The translations under genes and the position numbers were made by a program. Below are positions 34,148 through 42,969 of a DNA stretch of 64,000 bases, piece after piece. This stretch comes from Ruminococcus sp. (GTDB taxonomy: Bacteria; Bacillota; Clostridia; Oscillospirales; Acutalibacteraceae): positions 1 to 64,000 of the forward strand of contig JAFQRC010000012.1 in the NCBI GenBank assembly GCA_017410265.1, in the 5' to 3' direction. The notes under the pieces are model-generated. The model was not told the DNA's origin and did not search any database. It saw only the letters and a list, made by a program, of their open reading frames with translations. The stretch's first letter is position 1; every line of letters begins with the position of its first letter.

Positions 34148-36691
34148 ATGAATAATCCGGGGGCAAGATTTATTTGGAATTCAAGATATTTTCATATAGC
34201 CAAAAGCGGTGAAATGTTGAGTAAGTTTGCTGTGTCAGGTACACACGCACAAGGCTTAGTTGAGTACTGTGGCACAAGAGAAACAGTTGCTCTCAACATT
34301 GAAGAAAACAGCCAAAACCTTCTTGCAACAGAAAAACAAAAAGAACTTATTGAAAATCTGTGCCGTGCTGTCCCCGACTACAAAACAACACTAGAATATG
34401 AAGATTACACAAAAGCTCCGACTCGACAAAACGCGTCGGAGCTTATTGCTATCCTTTCAGAACAAGTCTTGTTAAACGGGGCTTTTGACGAAGCTTCAAA
34501 TTTGGTTGAATATACTGCTCAAAGACCTAGTGTTGTAAAAGTAGGCAGTCACGGTTTATTTTCATATGAAGACAATGTAGACCTACTTAAAGCAAAAGAA
34601 GAAATCGCTAATCACAAAGGAAACATTTGGACGCACGTTCTTTCATTAAGACGAGAAGACGCGGACAAATTAGGTTATGATAATCAGGACAGTTGGAAGA
34701 AACTTGTCAAATCTAACCTTACCGTTATAGCTGAAGCTCACAACATAAAACTATCAAATTTACGGTGGTATGCCGCAATGCATAACACGGGATATCACCC
34801 ACATATTCATCTGTTTGTTTTTTCGGAAAATCCAAATGAAGGATTTTTCTCACAAAAAGGAGAAAACAACAGTATACATATGTGTAAACAAGCTTTTGCT
34901 ACCAAGATATTCGCTTCTGATTTAGAAAATGAATATGTAGCAAAAACAGAATATAGAGAAGAACTTAAAAACAGCACGAAAAAGATTCTCGATAAATTAG
35001 CCGAAAACCCATTAGGTGAATATTCTTCAGATATACAAAAAGCTTTAATCGAAAAACTCATAACACTCTCGAAAAGCATTTCACCAAGCAAAGAGGTTAA
35101 GTATGGTTATCTTAAATCAGACCTCAAGGAGCTAGTTAACGATATACAGAGAACTCTCGTTTACGAAAACAAATCACTTTCAGAGTTATATATGAAATGG
35201 TGCGAACATCAATTTAACATTGAAAAAGTGTATATCCAGCACCCCACAGAAGTCCCTATTGATGAAAACAATGAATTCACACCAATAAAAAACCACATCA
35301 TAAAAGTTGCTCAGCAACTGCGCGGAGAAATAAAACTTAACCACACACATCAAAACATCGACAGTGCTGATAAATCGGCACTTATAAAAGAACAAATCAC
35401 TCAAACGCTAGACAGATATCCCGAGTACGATAAACTCAGTGATGTTGACAAATTCAACGAATTACACTTGCGTGCCGTAGATACAAAAGCTCGCGACGGC
35501 GATGATTGTTGCCGTTTAGCAGAATACTACCGTTATGGTGTAGGTACCAAAGTGGACTTAGGAAAAGCTATGATGTGGTATGGAATATCAGCTGACCAAT
35601 ATCACAACGGAATTGCTTCATACAAACTCGCAGAATTTTATGAAAAAGGACTTGTAGAATGTGAGCAAAATGACAAGTTAGCTAATTCATACTATCAACA
35701 AGCTTTTTACGATCTGAAGTTTGGAATAAAAAACTGGAGTTGTTTTGATGACATTGATGCAGGTAAAAAAGTTGACGAATTTTATGACAAAGTACCAAAG
35801 TACGATGCTATAAAAGAATATATGATTGGCCGTATGTATTATGACGGCAAAGGTGTTGAACAAAACTACTCAAAAGCTTTTTATTCATTCTTACTCTCTG
35901 CAGAACACGGCAATACAAGTGCGATGTATTATGTTGGAGATATGTGCTTAAACGGTAAAGGTGTTGAAGTAAATACAGATATAGCAACACAATACTTCAT
36001 TAAAGCTACACAAAAGGGTCACGCACACTCAGCCTATTCTCTGTATAAACACTACTCAAAAGAAAATGGTGTTTTAAAAGGCTTATCTGAAAACTTTTTG
36101 AAACAAGCTAGTGAAAGCGGACACCCGATAGCACAATTAAAGGTAGCTAATATCGAGCTTGAAGAAGGAAATATTTTAAAAGCAGTAGAGCTTTATGAAA
36201 ATGCTTCGAAATCTAAGATTGCAGACGCTCATTATAAGCTAGGTGAAATTTTTAGTAACCCCGAGATAAAAGATTTCTACAATGAAGATATGGCCAAAAA
36301 GCACTATAAAAATGCTTTTGACTTATATATGCAGGACTTCAACAAAAAACCAAACGGATATCTCGCATATAATATTGCCAAAATGCATCAAAACGGGTAC
36401 GGTGTAGAAAAAAACACCTCTGAAGCAATTAAGTGGTACAAAACAGCCTCTCAGTTAAACGGCAACGATTATAAACAAGAAATAGAAACGGCCGAAAAAG
36501 AAGCAACTATACCTTTGGGTATGATAGGCTCTACTGTTCTTCATATAGGAAGGATTTTTAGAAACAACACTCTTAATTCGCACAAGAAACGATACACTCC
36601 TGATAAAAAGACACTTCGCCAAGAAAAAGAACAAAAAACACGAGCAGGACAAGCCCAGGACGATTATGACGATTATGATTACAATTATTAA
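34148..36691 (+). CDS. MobP-type relaxase with Sel1 repeats
   Basis: 847 residues. The relaxase half begins with NPGARFIWNSRYFHIAKSG and has the His triad YHPHIHLFVF (His217, 219, 221) preceded by WYAAMHNTGY, as in MobP3-like Firmicutes relaxases. It would nick oriT and pilot the strand. The C-terminal half (about 450-800) is a run of Sel1-like helical repeats (for example GVGTKVDLGKAMMWYG and GYGVEKNTSEAIKWYK), probably a protein-binding scaffold. The tail is very acidic (DDYDDYDYNY). ATG at 34148 follows TAAGGAGG. Confidence 0.9.
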   Translation: MNNPGARFIWNSRYFHIAKSGEMLSKFAVSGTHAQGLVEYCGTRETVALNIEENSQNLLATEKQKELIENLCRAVPDYKTTLEYEDYTKAPTRQNASELIAILSEQVLLNGAFDEASNLVEYTAQRPSVVKVGSHGLFSYEDNVDLLKAKEEIANHKGNIWTHVLSLRREDADKLGYDNQDSWKKLVKSNLTVIAEAHNIKLSNLRWYAAMHNTGYHPHIHLFVFSENPNEGFFSQKGENNSIHMCKQAFATKIFASDLENEYVAKTEYREELKNSTKKILDKLAENPLGEYSSDIQKALIEKLITLSKSISPSKEVKYGYLKSDLKELVNDIQRTLVYENKSLSELYMKWCEHQFNIEKVYIQHPTEVPIDENNEFTPIKNHIIKVAQQLRGEIKLNHTHQNIDSADKSALIKEQITQTLDRYPEYDKLSDVDKFNELHLRAVDTKARDGDDCCRLAEYYRYGVGTKVDLGKAMMWYGISADQYHNGIASYKLAEFYEKGLVECEQNDKLANSYYQQAFYDLKFGIKNWSCFDDIDAGKKVDEFYDKVPKYDAIKEYMIGRMYYDGKGVEQNYSKAFYSFLLSAEHGNTSAMYYVGDMCLNGKGVEVNTDIATQYFIKATQKGHAHSAYSLYKHYSKENGVLKGLSENFLKQASESGHPIAQLKVANIELEEGNILKAVELYENASKSKIADAHYKLGEIFSNPEIKDFYNEDMAKKHYKNAFDLYMQDFNKKPNGYLAYNIAKMHQNGYGVEKNTSEAIKWYKTASQLNGNDYKQEIETAEKEATIPLGMIGSTVLHIGRIFRNNTLNSHKKRYTPDKKTLRQEKEQKTRAGQAQDDYDDYDYNY

Positions 36692-36701
36692 GGAGGCGCT
36701 T

Positions 36702-37469
36702 ATGAAAGACTCAATTAAAATTATAGCTATATTTTTATTGTGTTGTAGCGTTATGCTTGCCCTATACCCCACTGTTTCAAGACTTATTAACAAGAAAAGT
36801 TGTAATGATTCCGCTACAGAATTCAGCACAACTTTGGAACACATACAAGAGGGTAGTTACCAAGAGGCGATTGAAAAAGGATTGATAGATAATGACGGCG
36901 TGCTCAAAAACTCAGATTTCAAACTCCCTGTTTTATTTAAAGAAGATTTAGAGCGACTCTACAAAGATAGCGTTGAATACAACACTAATCTCCAAACAGA
37001 ACAGAATATTTATCATTCCTCGGATTTCGAAAAAGCAACGCTAAATTTAAGCGCTTACGGCGTTAGCAACGGTATGTACGGCTATTTAAAAGCAGAATCT
37101 ATAAATCTTACATTGCCGATTTATCTAGGTGCGACAGAAAAAAATATGCGGTACGGCACAGCTCATCTAAATATGACTTCTCTTCCGACAGGTGGTGTTG
37201 GCACAAATACAGTTCTTGCAGGTCATACAGGATACACCGGAAAGACTTTCTTTGATAATATCCGTTACTTAAAAGAAGGTGATGTTGTCGTTATTCAAAA
37301 TTACTTCGAAACGCTATCTTATAAAGTATGTGTGATGAAAAACATCGAAAGCTCAGACATCGCAGATATTTATGTAAAGGATAACAAGGATACGCTAACC
37401 CTTATGACCTGTTCTAATGGTGGAGCAACAAGACTTTTAGTAATATGCGAAAGGAATGATATAAAATGA
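36702..37469 (+). CDS. third sortase, in the transfer operon
   Basis: 255 residues, N-terminal membrane helix (about 5-22), no C-terminal helix. Catalytic motifs: His of AGHTGYTG, Cys of TLMTCSNG and Arg of TRLLVICER. It is divergent from the two pilus sortases. It lies between relaxase (11 bp) and VirD4 (4-bp overlap), so it is expressed with the transfer machinery. ATG at 36702 follows AAGGAGG; an upstream start at 36666 overlaps the relaxase end without a ribosome site. Confidence 0.9.
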   Translation: MKDSIKIIAIFLLCCSVMLALYPTVSRLINKKSCNDSATEFSTTLEHIQEGSYQEAIEKGLIDNDGVLKNSDFKLPVLFKEDLERLYKDSVEYNTNLQTEQNIYHSSDFEKATLNLSAYGVSNGMYGYLKAESINLTLPIYLGATEKNMRYGTAHLNMTSLPTGGVGTNTVLAGHTGYTGKTFFDNIRYLKEGDVVVIQNYFETLSYKVCVMKNIESSDIADIYVKDNKDTLTLMTCSNGGATRLLVICERNDIK

Positions 37470-39244
37470 CCAAACTATTGGTTGTTTGTGCATTTATAAT
37501 TGTAGTTGCTATGATTCCTTTGTTCCTGGGCAAAGGGAATCTAAATAGAATCAAGGCTACAAAAACTGGTGATGGTCAGTTTGGTACATCAGACTGGGCT
37601 TCACAAAAGGAATTGAAAGATAATCTATTCTTATTAAATTACACACCTAAACTGTGGCGAAAAGGCAAAAACCTCCCTACAAAAGAAGGTGTCATCGTCG
37701 GTGCAGAAAAAAGTGGCGGTAAAATAACTGCTTATGTTGATACATCAGATAACCACACTCTAGTAATATCAGCTCCTGGTGGTGGTAAAACAACATCATT
37801 GCTTTATCCAAATCTAGAATATTCGGCTGCTGTTGGAATGTCTGGATTCGTAACAGATACTAAAGGTAATATTCCAAAGGTTTTTGTACCGATTTTAGAA
37901 AAGCACTACAACTGTTCTACATATATCATAGATTTAAGATATCCTCTAAAATCAGCTCCATATAATTTTATGTACTTAGTTAATAAGTACATAGACAGAT
38001 ACAAAATCACCGGTGAGCTCGCTAACCTTGCTATGGCAGATAGTTATGCTAAAAACATCGCAAATAATATAATTCATATGGAGGGGTTCAAAAACGCAGG
38101 ACAAAATCAATTTTTCTACACATCAGCTGAGGGTGTTATCGCAGGTGTAACACTTCTAGTCGCTGAATTTTGTCCTCCTAAAGAACGACACATTGTATCT
38201 GTATTTAAAGTAATAAGACAGCTTATGGAAGTGATACCTAGTTCCGTCACAGGTAAAAATCCTGTTCCAAAGCTTTATCTTTCTGAATTGTACTCACTTC
38301 TTCCCGATGAACATACAGCAAAAGACTTACTTGCTCCTACAGCGACATCTGAGTTTAAAACCATAGCGAGTGTAATGAGTACAGCAATGTCACAGATGCT
38401 TAGATTTATAGATAAAGAAATGGAGCAGATACTTTGCTTTGATGATGGTTTTAATATTGATGATTTTGTAAAAGGTAAAAGTTTTATTTTTTTCGTTATC
38501 GACGAAAAATCAGACTCGAAAAACTTTATGATAAATCTTATTGTAAGACAGATTTATGGCGAGCTTCTCAAGCGTGCCGAAGCAGAACCTGATATCTGTT
38601 TACCACATAGAGTTGTGCAATGGCTTGATGAATTCGGTACCTATGCAAAAATCGACGGTGCCGAGCAAATGTTCTCAGCAGGACGGAGCCGAAATATTAT
38701 TTCTGTACCATTTATTCAAACATTAGCACAGCTTGACAATAAATACGGAAAAGATGGCGCAAAAATCATAAAGAATAGTTGTCAAAACACTTTATTCAGT
38801 TTTCAATCTCCGATATCAGACGATTCTGACTTTTTTTCAAAAAAGCTTGGAACAAAAACTGTAACTACAGGCTCGGTTACTCAGCAAAGTGGTTTTTTGA
38901 ATGGCTCAGCAAGTACAAACCTCAATATGACAAAAATGAGTCTTATGACGCCTGATGAAATCACTCGTCTTAGAAAGGGTCACTGGGTCTTTATGAAGGC
39001 TGGCATGAATCCATCAAAAATAAGATTATTCAAAACTGAAGACTGGGGCATTTCCTTTGAGAAAGAATATATCCAAAAAGAGAGAACTGCTCGCACAGTT
39101 GAGTATGCTCATCGAGATAAACTTATGCAATCTATCCGAGAAAAATATTATTTCGGATATAGTAATCAACCTATAATGTCGCTTGAAAACGACAATCAAA
39201 AAGTAAAATTCTCTTTTGACAAAGAGGACTTCGATAGCAAATAG
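37466..39244 (+). CDS. virD4: VirD4-type coupling protein
   Basis: 592 residues. One N-terminal membrane helix, Walker A APGGGKTTS (about residues 103-111), the FVTDTKGNI motif, and Walker B VVQWLDEFGTY (about 385-395), all standard for VirD4/TraG ATPases. It would bring the relaxase-DNA complex and any protein substrates to the channel. Start overlaps the sortase stop (ATGA). Confidence 0.95.
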   Translation: MTKLLVVCAFIIVVAMIPLFLGKGNLNRIKATKTGDGQFGTSDWASQKELKDNLFLLNYTPKLWRKGKNLPTKEGVIVGAEKSGGKITAYVDTSDNHTLVISAPGGGKTTSLLYPNLEYSAAVGMSGFVTDTKGNIPKVFVPILEKHYNCSTYIIDLRYPLKSAPYNFMYLVNKYIDRYKITGELANLAMADSYAKNIANNIIHMEGFKNAGQNQFFYTSAEGVIAGVTLLVAEFCPPKERHIVSVFKVIRQLMEVIPSSVTGKNPVPKLYLSELYSLLPDEHTAKDLLAPTATSEFKTIASVMSTAMSQMLRFIDKEMEQILCFDDGFNIDDFVKGKSFIFFVIDEKSDSKNFMINLIVRQIYGELLKRAEAEPDICLPHRVVQWLDEFGTYAKIDGAEQMFSAGRSRNIISVPFIQTLAQLDNKYGKDGAKIIKNSCQNTLFSFQSPISDDSDFFSKKLGTKTVTTGSVTQQSGFLNGSASTNLNMTKMSLMTPDEITRLRKGHWVFMKAGMNPSKIRLFKTEDWGISFEKEYIQKERTARTVEYAHRDKLMQSIREKYYFGYSNQPIMSLENDNQKVKFSFDKEDFDSK

Positions 39245-39258
39245 TGTTTTTGCTCCAG

Positions 39259-39281
39259 AAAACGCAACCTGTTGCGTTTTT
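39259..39281 (+). terminator. terminator after virD4
   Basis: Stem AAAACGCAAC/GTTGCGTTTT with 2-nt gap, 14 bp after the virD4 stop. Confidence 0.85.
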
Positions 39282-39350
39282 ACGATTAAGTAGAGTAATT
39301 TTAGAAACGCTTAAATAAAAATCGAATACAAGCGAAATTTCGCAAAAAAA

Positions 39351-39387
39351 AAAAAAAGCTCATCTCAATTTGAGGTGAGCTTTTTTG
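39351..39387. terminator. second, probably bidirectional terminator
   Basis: Stem AGCTCATCTCA/TGAGGTGAGCT flanked by a 14-A run on the left and T6 on the right, so it may work on both strands. Confidence 0.85.
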
Positions 39388-39422
39388 TTAATTCCCAATT
39401 CAAAATGAAAGGAATACAGATA

Positions 39423-40652
39423 ATGAGCACAGATAACAAAAGAGTCGCTGTTACACACGAAAATCTTTTTGCAAAAGGTTACGGAATTATACCTCAAGCC
39501 GTGATGTTTGATATAACACTATCAGTAAAGAGTAAAGCTCTATATGCTTACTTCTGCTCCTATTGCGGTTCAGGCCACAGTGTATATCCATCTCGAGATA
39601 CTATTCTATCTGATATTGGTTTGAGTAAAGATGCTTACTACAGCGCACTCAACCCACTAACAGAAGCAGGATATATAACTGTAGCAAAAGCTAAAGGATA
39701 TATAAATAAAAATACTTATGTAATATCCAACACACCAAAATATGTTAATCACACATTAGCTGTCACCGACGACTCTGAAGAAAGCACTTTATCATTCGAA
39801 GGTATCAATGCTAACGGATTCGGTATTATCCCTAAAATGGTAATGTGTGATAAAGAGTTAAACATAACAGCAAAAGCTTTATTAGCTCTGTTCTATTCAT
39901 TAGCAGCAACCGGTGCGTGTGTATTTCCAAAAAGAGGACTTATTCTAAGCTCATTATCTATTTCAAAAACAACTTATTACAAAGCTTTAGATTTGATAAT
40001 CGAAAGAGGTTATGTGAAAGTAAAAACTAGACGCTCAAAAAATGGCCGATTCGCCATCAACAACTACATATTGGTCGAAAATCCGCAACCGTGTCCTAAA
40101 AATCAGGACAATGAGAGTGTCCGTGTCCTAAAATCAAGGACATTACCGTGTCCTAAAAATCAGGACAATAACAATATTATATTTAACAATAACACTCATA
40201 TAACTACATCTAATCTTATCACTTCTACCACTACTACACAAAAACAAACAGATGAGATAAGAGAAGACATTCAAAGACTGACTGATTATGATGAATATGA
40301 AGAAATAGTATGTAAAGTCGAGCAAAAGCTAGACAGAAGCATTAACAGAAACGCTTATGAGTATAGCAAAATGTACTTGAGAATCGTGAACATTATTTGC
40401 GATATGGCGACAAGCTCGAAGTTGTTCGTTGGCGATAATCAAGCGATACCAAAAGAAAATTTTTGGAACGCTCTGATGAGTTCTCTACATCGTGGCTCTC
40501 TGCATTATCTGATTGATGAAATCGTAGAACACTACATCATCATTAAGCAAAAATACCATTTAAGAAATCCGAAAGCCTATCTCAAAAAAGTGATATGGCA
40601 ACACATAGAAAACTTCGATTTATCAAGCGATTGGTGGTGCGAAGAGATGTAA
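39423..40652 (+). CDS. replication-initiator-like protein, tandem winged helix
   Basis: 409 residues. Two homologous winged-helix blocks: residues ~10-105 (GYGIIPQAVMFD, then SKALYAYFCSY and YPSRDTILSDIGLSKDAYY) and ~130-215 (GFGIIPKMVMCD, LLALFYSL, FPKRGLILSSLSISKTTYY). This is the layout of RepA_N/HTH_36 initiator proteins. Three iteron-like repeats sit inside the gene (40089-40169), a feature of RepA_N replicons. It may let the excised ICE replicate. ATG at 39423 follows AAAGGAATACAG. Confidence 0.72.
   Translation: MSTDNKRVAVTHENLFAKGYGIIPQAVMFDITLSVKSKALYAYFCSYCGSGHSVYPSRDTILSDIGLSKDAYYSALNPLTEAGYITVAKAKGYINKNTYVISNTPKYVNHTLAVTDDSEESTLSFEGINANGFGIIPKMVMCDKELNITAKALLALFYSLAATGACVFPKRGLILSSLSISKTTYYKALDLIIERGYVKVKTRRSKNGRFAINNYILVENPQPCPKNQDNESVRVLKSRTLPCPKNQDNNNIIFNNNTHITTSNLITSTTTTQKQTDEIREDIQRLTDYDEYEEIVCKVEQKLDRSINRNAYEYSKMYLRIVNIICDMATSSKLFVGDNQAIPKENFWNALMSSLHRGSLHYLIDEIVEHYIIIKQKYHLRNPKAYLKKVIWQHIENFDLSSDWWCEEM
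40089..40169 (+). repeat. three 24-bp iteron-like repeats inside the initiator gene
   Basis: Copies at 40089-40112, 40121-40144 and 40146-40169 of CCGTGTCCTAAAAATCAGGA plus CAAT; the first and third agree at all 24 positions and the middle one has small changes. Each contains an inverted pair GTCCT/AGGAC. They encode the repeated peptide PCPKNQDN. Confidence 0.8.
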
Positions 40653-40653
40653 A

Positions 40654-41140
40654 ATGTACAATTACCGCTATACAGCCGTCCTACAAAAGCTAGGCTACAA
40701 GCCAACAACGCAAGGAACGGACGGCGGTGATGCCATTAAAAAAATAAGATAGACGGCACTACCGCCGTCTATCAAAAAGCCCGTACTACGGGATTTTCTA
40801 AGTGGACAGCAGTCGCTTGCGACTGCTGTCCTTTATCCTGCAAACCTAATCTACCCCCGAAAAGGGTCGATTAGGTTAGGCGCGACACAAGGGTATTTCA
40901 ACCCTATAGTGTCGCTTAGATGTGCTTTACGGACGCTCCTGTTACTCTCAGAACTTCGTTGTGCAACATCTGAGCTTAGACGGGTGCAAGAGTGATGCAG
41001 AGCACTATGTCGCTTTGGCACACTCCCCGATTTGCGCCCGGGATTTTCCCGCCGACGCATTTTTAATGCCCCGGCATTTCGTAGTGTTACCTACTCGGCA
41101 ACACTACTCTCACTCACAGACTAGCGTCAGCGAGTGGGGA
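40654..41140. other. hairpin-rich non-coding block, candidate oriT or origin
   Basis: About 490 bp, more GC-rich than its surroundings, with successive inverted repeats: GATAGACGGC arms (40748-40773), CCCGT/ACGGG (40780-40792), a perfect 13-bp arm pair GGACAGCAGTCGC (40804-40831), AACCTAATC/GATTAGGTT (40843-40877), GCGACAC/GTGTCGC with inner AGGGT/ACCCT (40882-40915), GTAGTGTT/AACACTAC (41081-41107) and CACTC/GAGTG (41111-41136). Frames here look accidental; a 32-codon frame at 40654-40752 has no clear ribosome site. Confidence 0.7.
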
Positions 41141-41216
41141 AAATCCTTAATTCAAAATACTGAAAAGTAAAACAACAAAACTGTTTAAATCACAATTGAA
41201 AGGGGTTAACAAGGTA

Positions 41217-41549
41217 ATGGGTAAAACTCGCAGAATGAAGGTAGTGTGGGTTGAGGACGGAAAGCCACCACAACTCAAAACCGTCGGCGCAGAATTGTGT
41301 GATTTGCAAAGCTTATTCGATAATGAATTAAGAGTGCATTACTCGACCTCTGATTCGATTGCACTGATTTTTGATAAGCACATAAACGCAATAAACGAAG
41401 ATGGCAAGAACACTCTTGTCTTTACCGGAGCGGTAATTATATGTGGCTTCTCTCGAAACAGGTTTTGTAGTTTAACTCAGGCACAGCAAGAAAAATACCT
41501 GAAGCAGTTTTCGCTTCCCGAAAACTGTAAGAAATGTTGGCGAACTTAA
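41217..41549 (+). CDS. DUF3846-family protein
   Basis: 110 residues. Pattern like the product of 45264-45653 (VVWVEDGKPPQLKTVG, later VYxx-type strands, ALIFDKHI, and a TGAVIICGFS turn), which fits DUF3846, a family of ICE and phage proteins of unknown function. The ATG at 41217 follows AAGG closely; GAAAGGGG lies 12 bp upstream, so the start could also be the TTG at 41196. Confidence 0.6.
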   Translation: MGKTRRMKVVWVEDGKPPQLKTVGAELCDLQSLFDNELRVHYSTSDSIALIFDKHINAINEDGKNTLVFTGAVIICGFSRNRFCSLTQAQQEKYLKQFSLPENCKKCWRT

Positions 41550-41570
41550 ACGCAGAAAGGAAAATGTATT

Positions 41571-41930
41571 ATGCTAAACTCAACTAATCACATCGGCAGA
41601 ATTATCACTGAGCTCAAGCCAAAGATAACTAATAGTGGAGCACCTACCCTTAGTTTTCGCATAGCTTGTGATAGAGATTATGTCAAGCCAGGTGAAAACA
41701 GACAATCAGACATCTTCTCTGTAGTTGCTTATAACAACGATGCTAATTTCATCGCTGACCATTTTTGTAAAGGTGCAATGATTGGTATTACCGGAAGACT
41801 AGAAACATATAGCCACCCAACAAAGGAAGGCAAAAACTACGCTAGTGTTTACATCAAAGTAGAAAGTGCTTCATTCACCGGTGAGCGCAGAGAAAAAGAC
41901 CCTACCCTGTTCGATAACAAACAGTCATAA
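41571..41930 (+). CDS. ssb: single-stranded DNA-binding protein
   Basis: 119 residues forming one OB fold: N-terminal NHIGRIITELKPKITNSG, LSFRIACDR, the FSVVAYNNDANFI strand and the GAMIGITGRLET strand of SSB proteins. The usual long acidic tail is reduced to DPTLFDNKQS. It would cover transferred or replicating ICE strands. ATG follows AGAAAGGAAAATG. Confidence 0.88.
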   Translation: MLNSTNHIGRIITELKPKITNSGAPTLSFRIACDRDYVKPGENRQSDIFSVVAYNNDANFIADHFCKGAMIGITGRLETYSHPTKEGKNYASVYIKVESASFTGERREKDPTLFDNKQS

Positions 41931-41935
41931 TATAC

Positions 41936-41964
41936 TTGACATAAAACTATGACGAGTATATAAT
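41936..41964 (+). promoter_or_regulatory. consensus promoter of the type III antitoxin RNA
   Basis: Perfect TTGACA (41936-41941), 17-bp spacer and perfect TATAAT (41959-41964). It is the strongest-looking promoter found within the ICE. Confidence 0.93.
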
Positions 41965-41970
41965 AATAAC

Positions 41971-42055
41971 ATCGGGTGATTCCTGACCCCGCATTATCGC
42001 AAAACTTAGGATATACGAAAGTTGTTAGAAGGACAGAATTTTATCTGTCCTTCTT
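41971..42055 (+). ncRNA. candidate type III antitoxin RNA (ToxI-like) with terminator
   Basis: A short non-coding stretch from the consensus promoter to a terminator (AGAAGGACAGA/TCTGTCCTTCT, then a T-rich run) placed just before the ToxN-like gene. This promoter-RNA-terminator-toxin order is the type III toxin-antitoxin layout. Possible pairing: GGGT with ACCC, ACTT with AAGT, and a TTCCT loop that could pair with AGGA as a pseudoknot. Clear tandem repeats, as in classical ToxI, are not evident. Confidence 0.7.
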
Positions 42056-42075
42056 TCTTTTTGTGGAGGTTATAT

Positions 42076-42663
42076 TTGAGAATTTACAAAATCGACCTTG
42101 ACTATATAAGATTTTTGCACGCTCAAGACAGCAAAGTGCAATACAGTACAAACTACACAGATACACAAAATCAGAATAGGCCCTATATCGGTCCCGTCCT
42201 CATCAAGGACGGGATTTCTTTTTATGCACCCTTGGAACACCCGCGTCCTGCTCATTCAAAACTTAAAGAAAGCAACTACCTCGTAAAGATTGATGGTGGT
42301 AAATATGGACTCATAGGGATAAACAATATGATACCAGTTCCTGATAACAAGCTGATTGACTTTGATATTAGCAAAGATAAGAATAATAAGGTGCTTATTT
42401 CTCAATTTGTCTTTTGCAAGAAACATTCAAGAGAAATTGTAAGAAAAGCAAACAAAGTATATGTTGCGCAAGCTAATCCTGAAACAACTCATACACAGTT
42501 TTCCTCTTGTAATTTTTCAAAGCTAAAAAATTTAGCTTTGAATTATTCAGACCACGAGCATACTCAAACTCAGCCACAGCAAACTATGAATGTATCAGCT
42601 CACGCCCGAGCTCCTATTTTACCAAATGAAATACCAGGCTTTGGTTTTACTCAAAGCTTCTAA
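42076..42663 (+). CDS. toxN: ToxN/AbiQ-family type III toxin with C-terminal ILPN tag
   Basis: 195 residues. Conserved family stretches: IDLDYIRFLHAQDSKV, NRPYIGPVL, FYAPLEHPRP, KIDGGKYGLIGINNMIPVP and a C-terminal helix with VRKANKVY and CNFSKL. ToxN/AbiQ are endoribonucleases held in check by their RNA antitoxin; they stabilise mobile elements and can abort phage infection. After the complete toxin comes a Gln/Thr/His-rich linker and the tail PILPNEIPGFGFTQSF, not a normal part of the family. TTG start at 42076 follows GTGGAGG. Low translation and the terminator fit type III control. Confidence 0.87.
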   Translation: MRIYKIDLDYIRFLHAQDSKVQYSTNYTDTQNQNRPYIGPVLIKDGISFYAPLEHPRPAHSKLKESNYLVKIDGGKYGLIGINNMIPVPDNKLIDFDISKDKNNKVLISQFVFCKKHSREIVRKANKVYVAQANPETTHTQFSSCNFSKLKNLALNYSDHEHTQTQPQQTMNVSAHARAPILPNEIPGFGFTQSF

Positions 42664-42670
42664 GCAAAAA

Positions 42671-42699
42671 GAGAAGTGTCCCTCGAAGGGACACTTCTC
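42671..42699. repeat. ICE hairpin repeat 9 (extended, loop CGA)
   Basis: Core 42677-42693, TGTCCCT-CGA-AGGGACA, extended by GAGAAG/CTTCTC to a 13-bp stem just after the toxN stop. Confidence 0.95.
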
Positions 42700-42900
42700 A
42701 CTATTTATATGCAAACAATATCTTTTTTAACACCTTCTGGAAGGTCAAGTTTTGATATTATACAGCAAGATTTTCTAATGGTCAAGCTAAACTTTATATA
42801 TGCAAAAAATAAAAAAATTCCTTTGTGTACATATATGAAAATCACATAAAATTTTCGTTAATAATGCATCTTGAAATTTTGATTCAAAAGCTTCTATAAT
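42700..42900 (+). promoter_or_regulatory. gap with promoter for the next membrane gene
   Basis: AT-rich non-coding stretch. TTGAAA (42871-42876), 18-bp spacer and TATAAT (42895-42900) form a plausible promoter; nothing else was seen. Confidence 0.65.
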
Positions 42901-42969
42901 TAAGACAAGCTAATAAAGAAAGGTGTGTCTAAGCTTGATTGTCTGAAAAAACTAAAAGGTGGGAAGAGT

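Noticed and set aside
40851..41170. Overlapping frames of 69 and 82 codons in the hairpin block
   Set aside because: They overlap on opposite strands, lack ribosome sites and have the composition of structured non-coding DNA.
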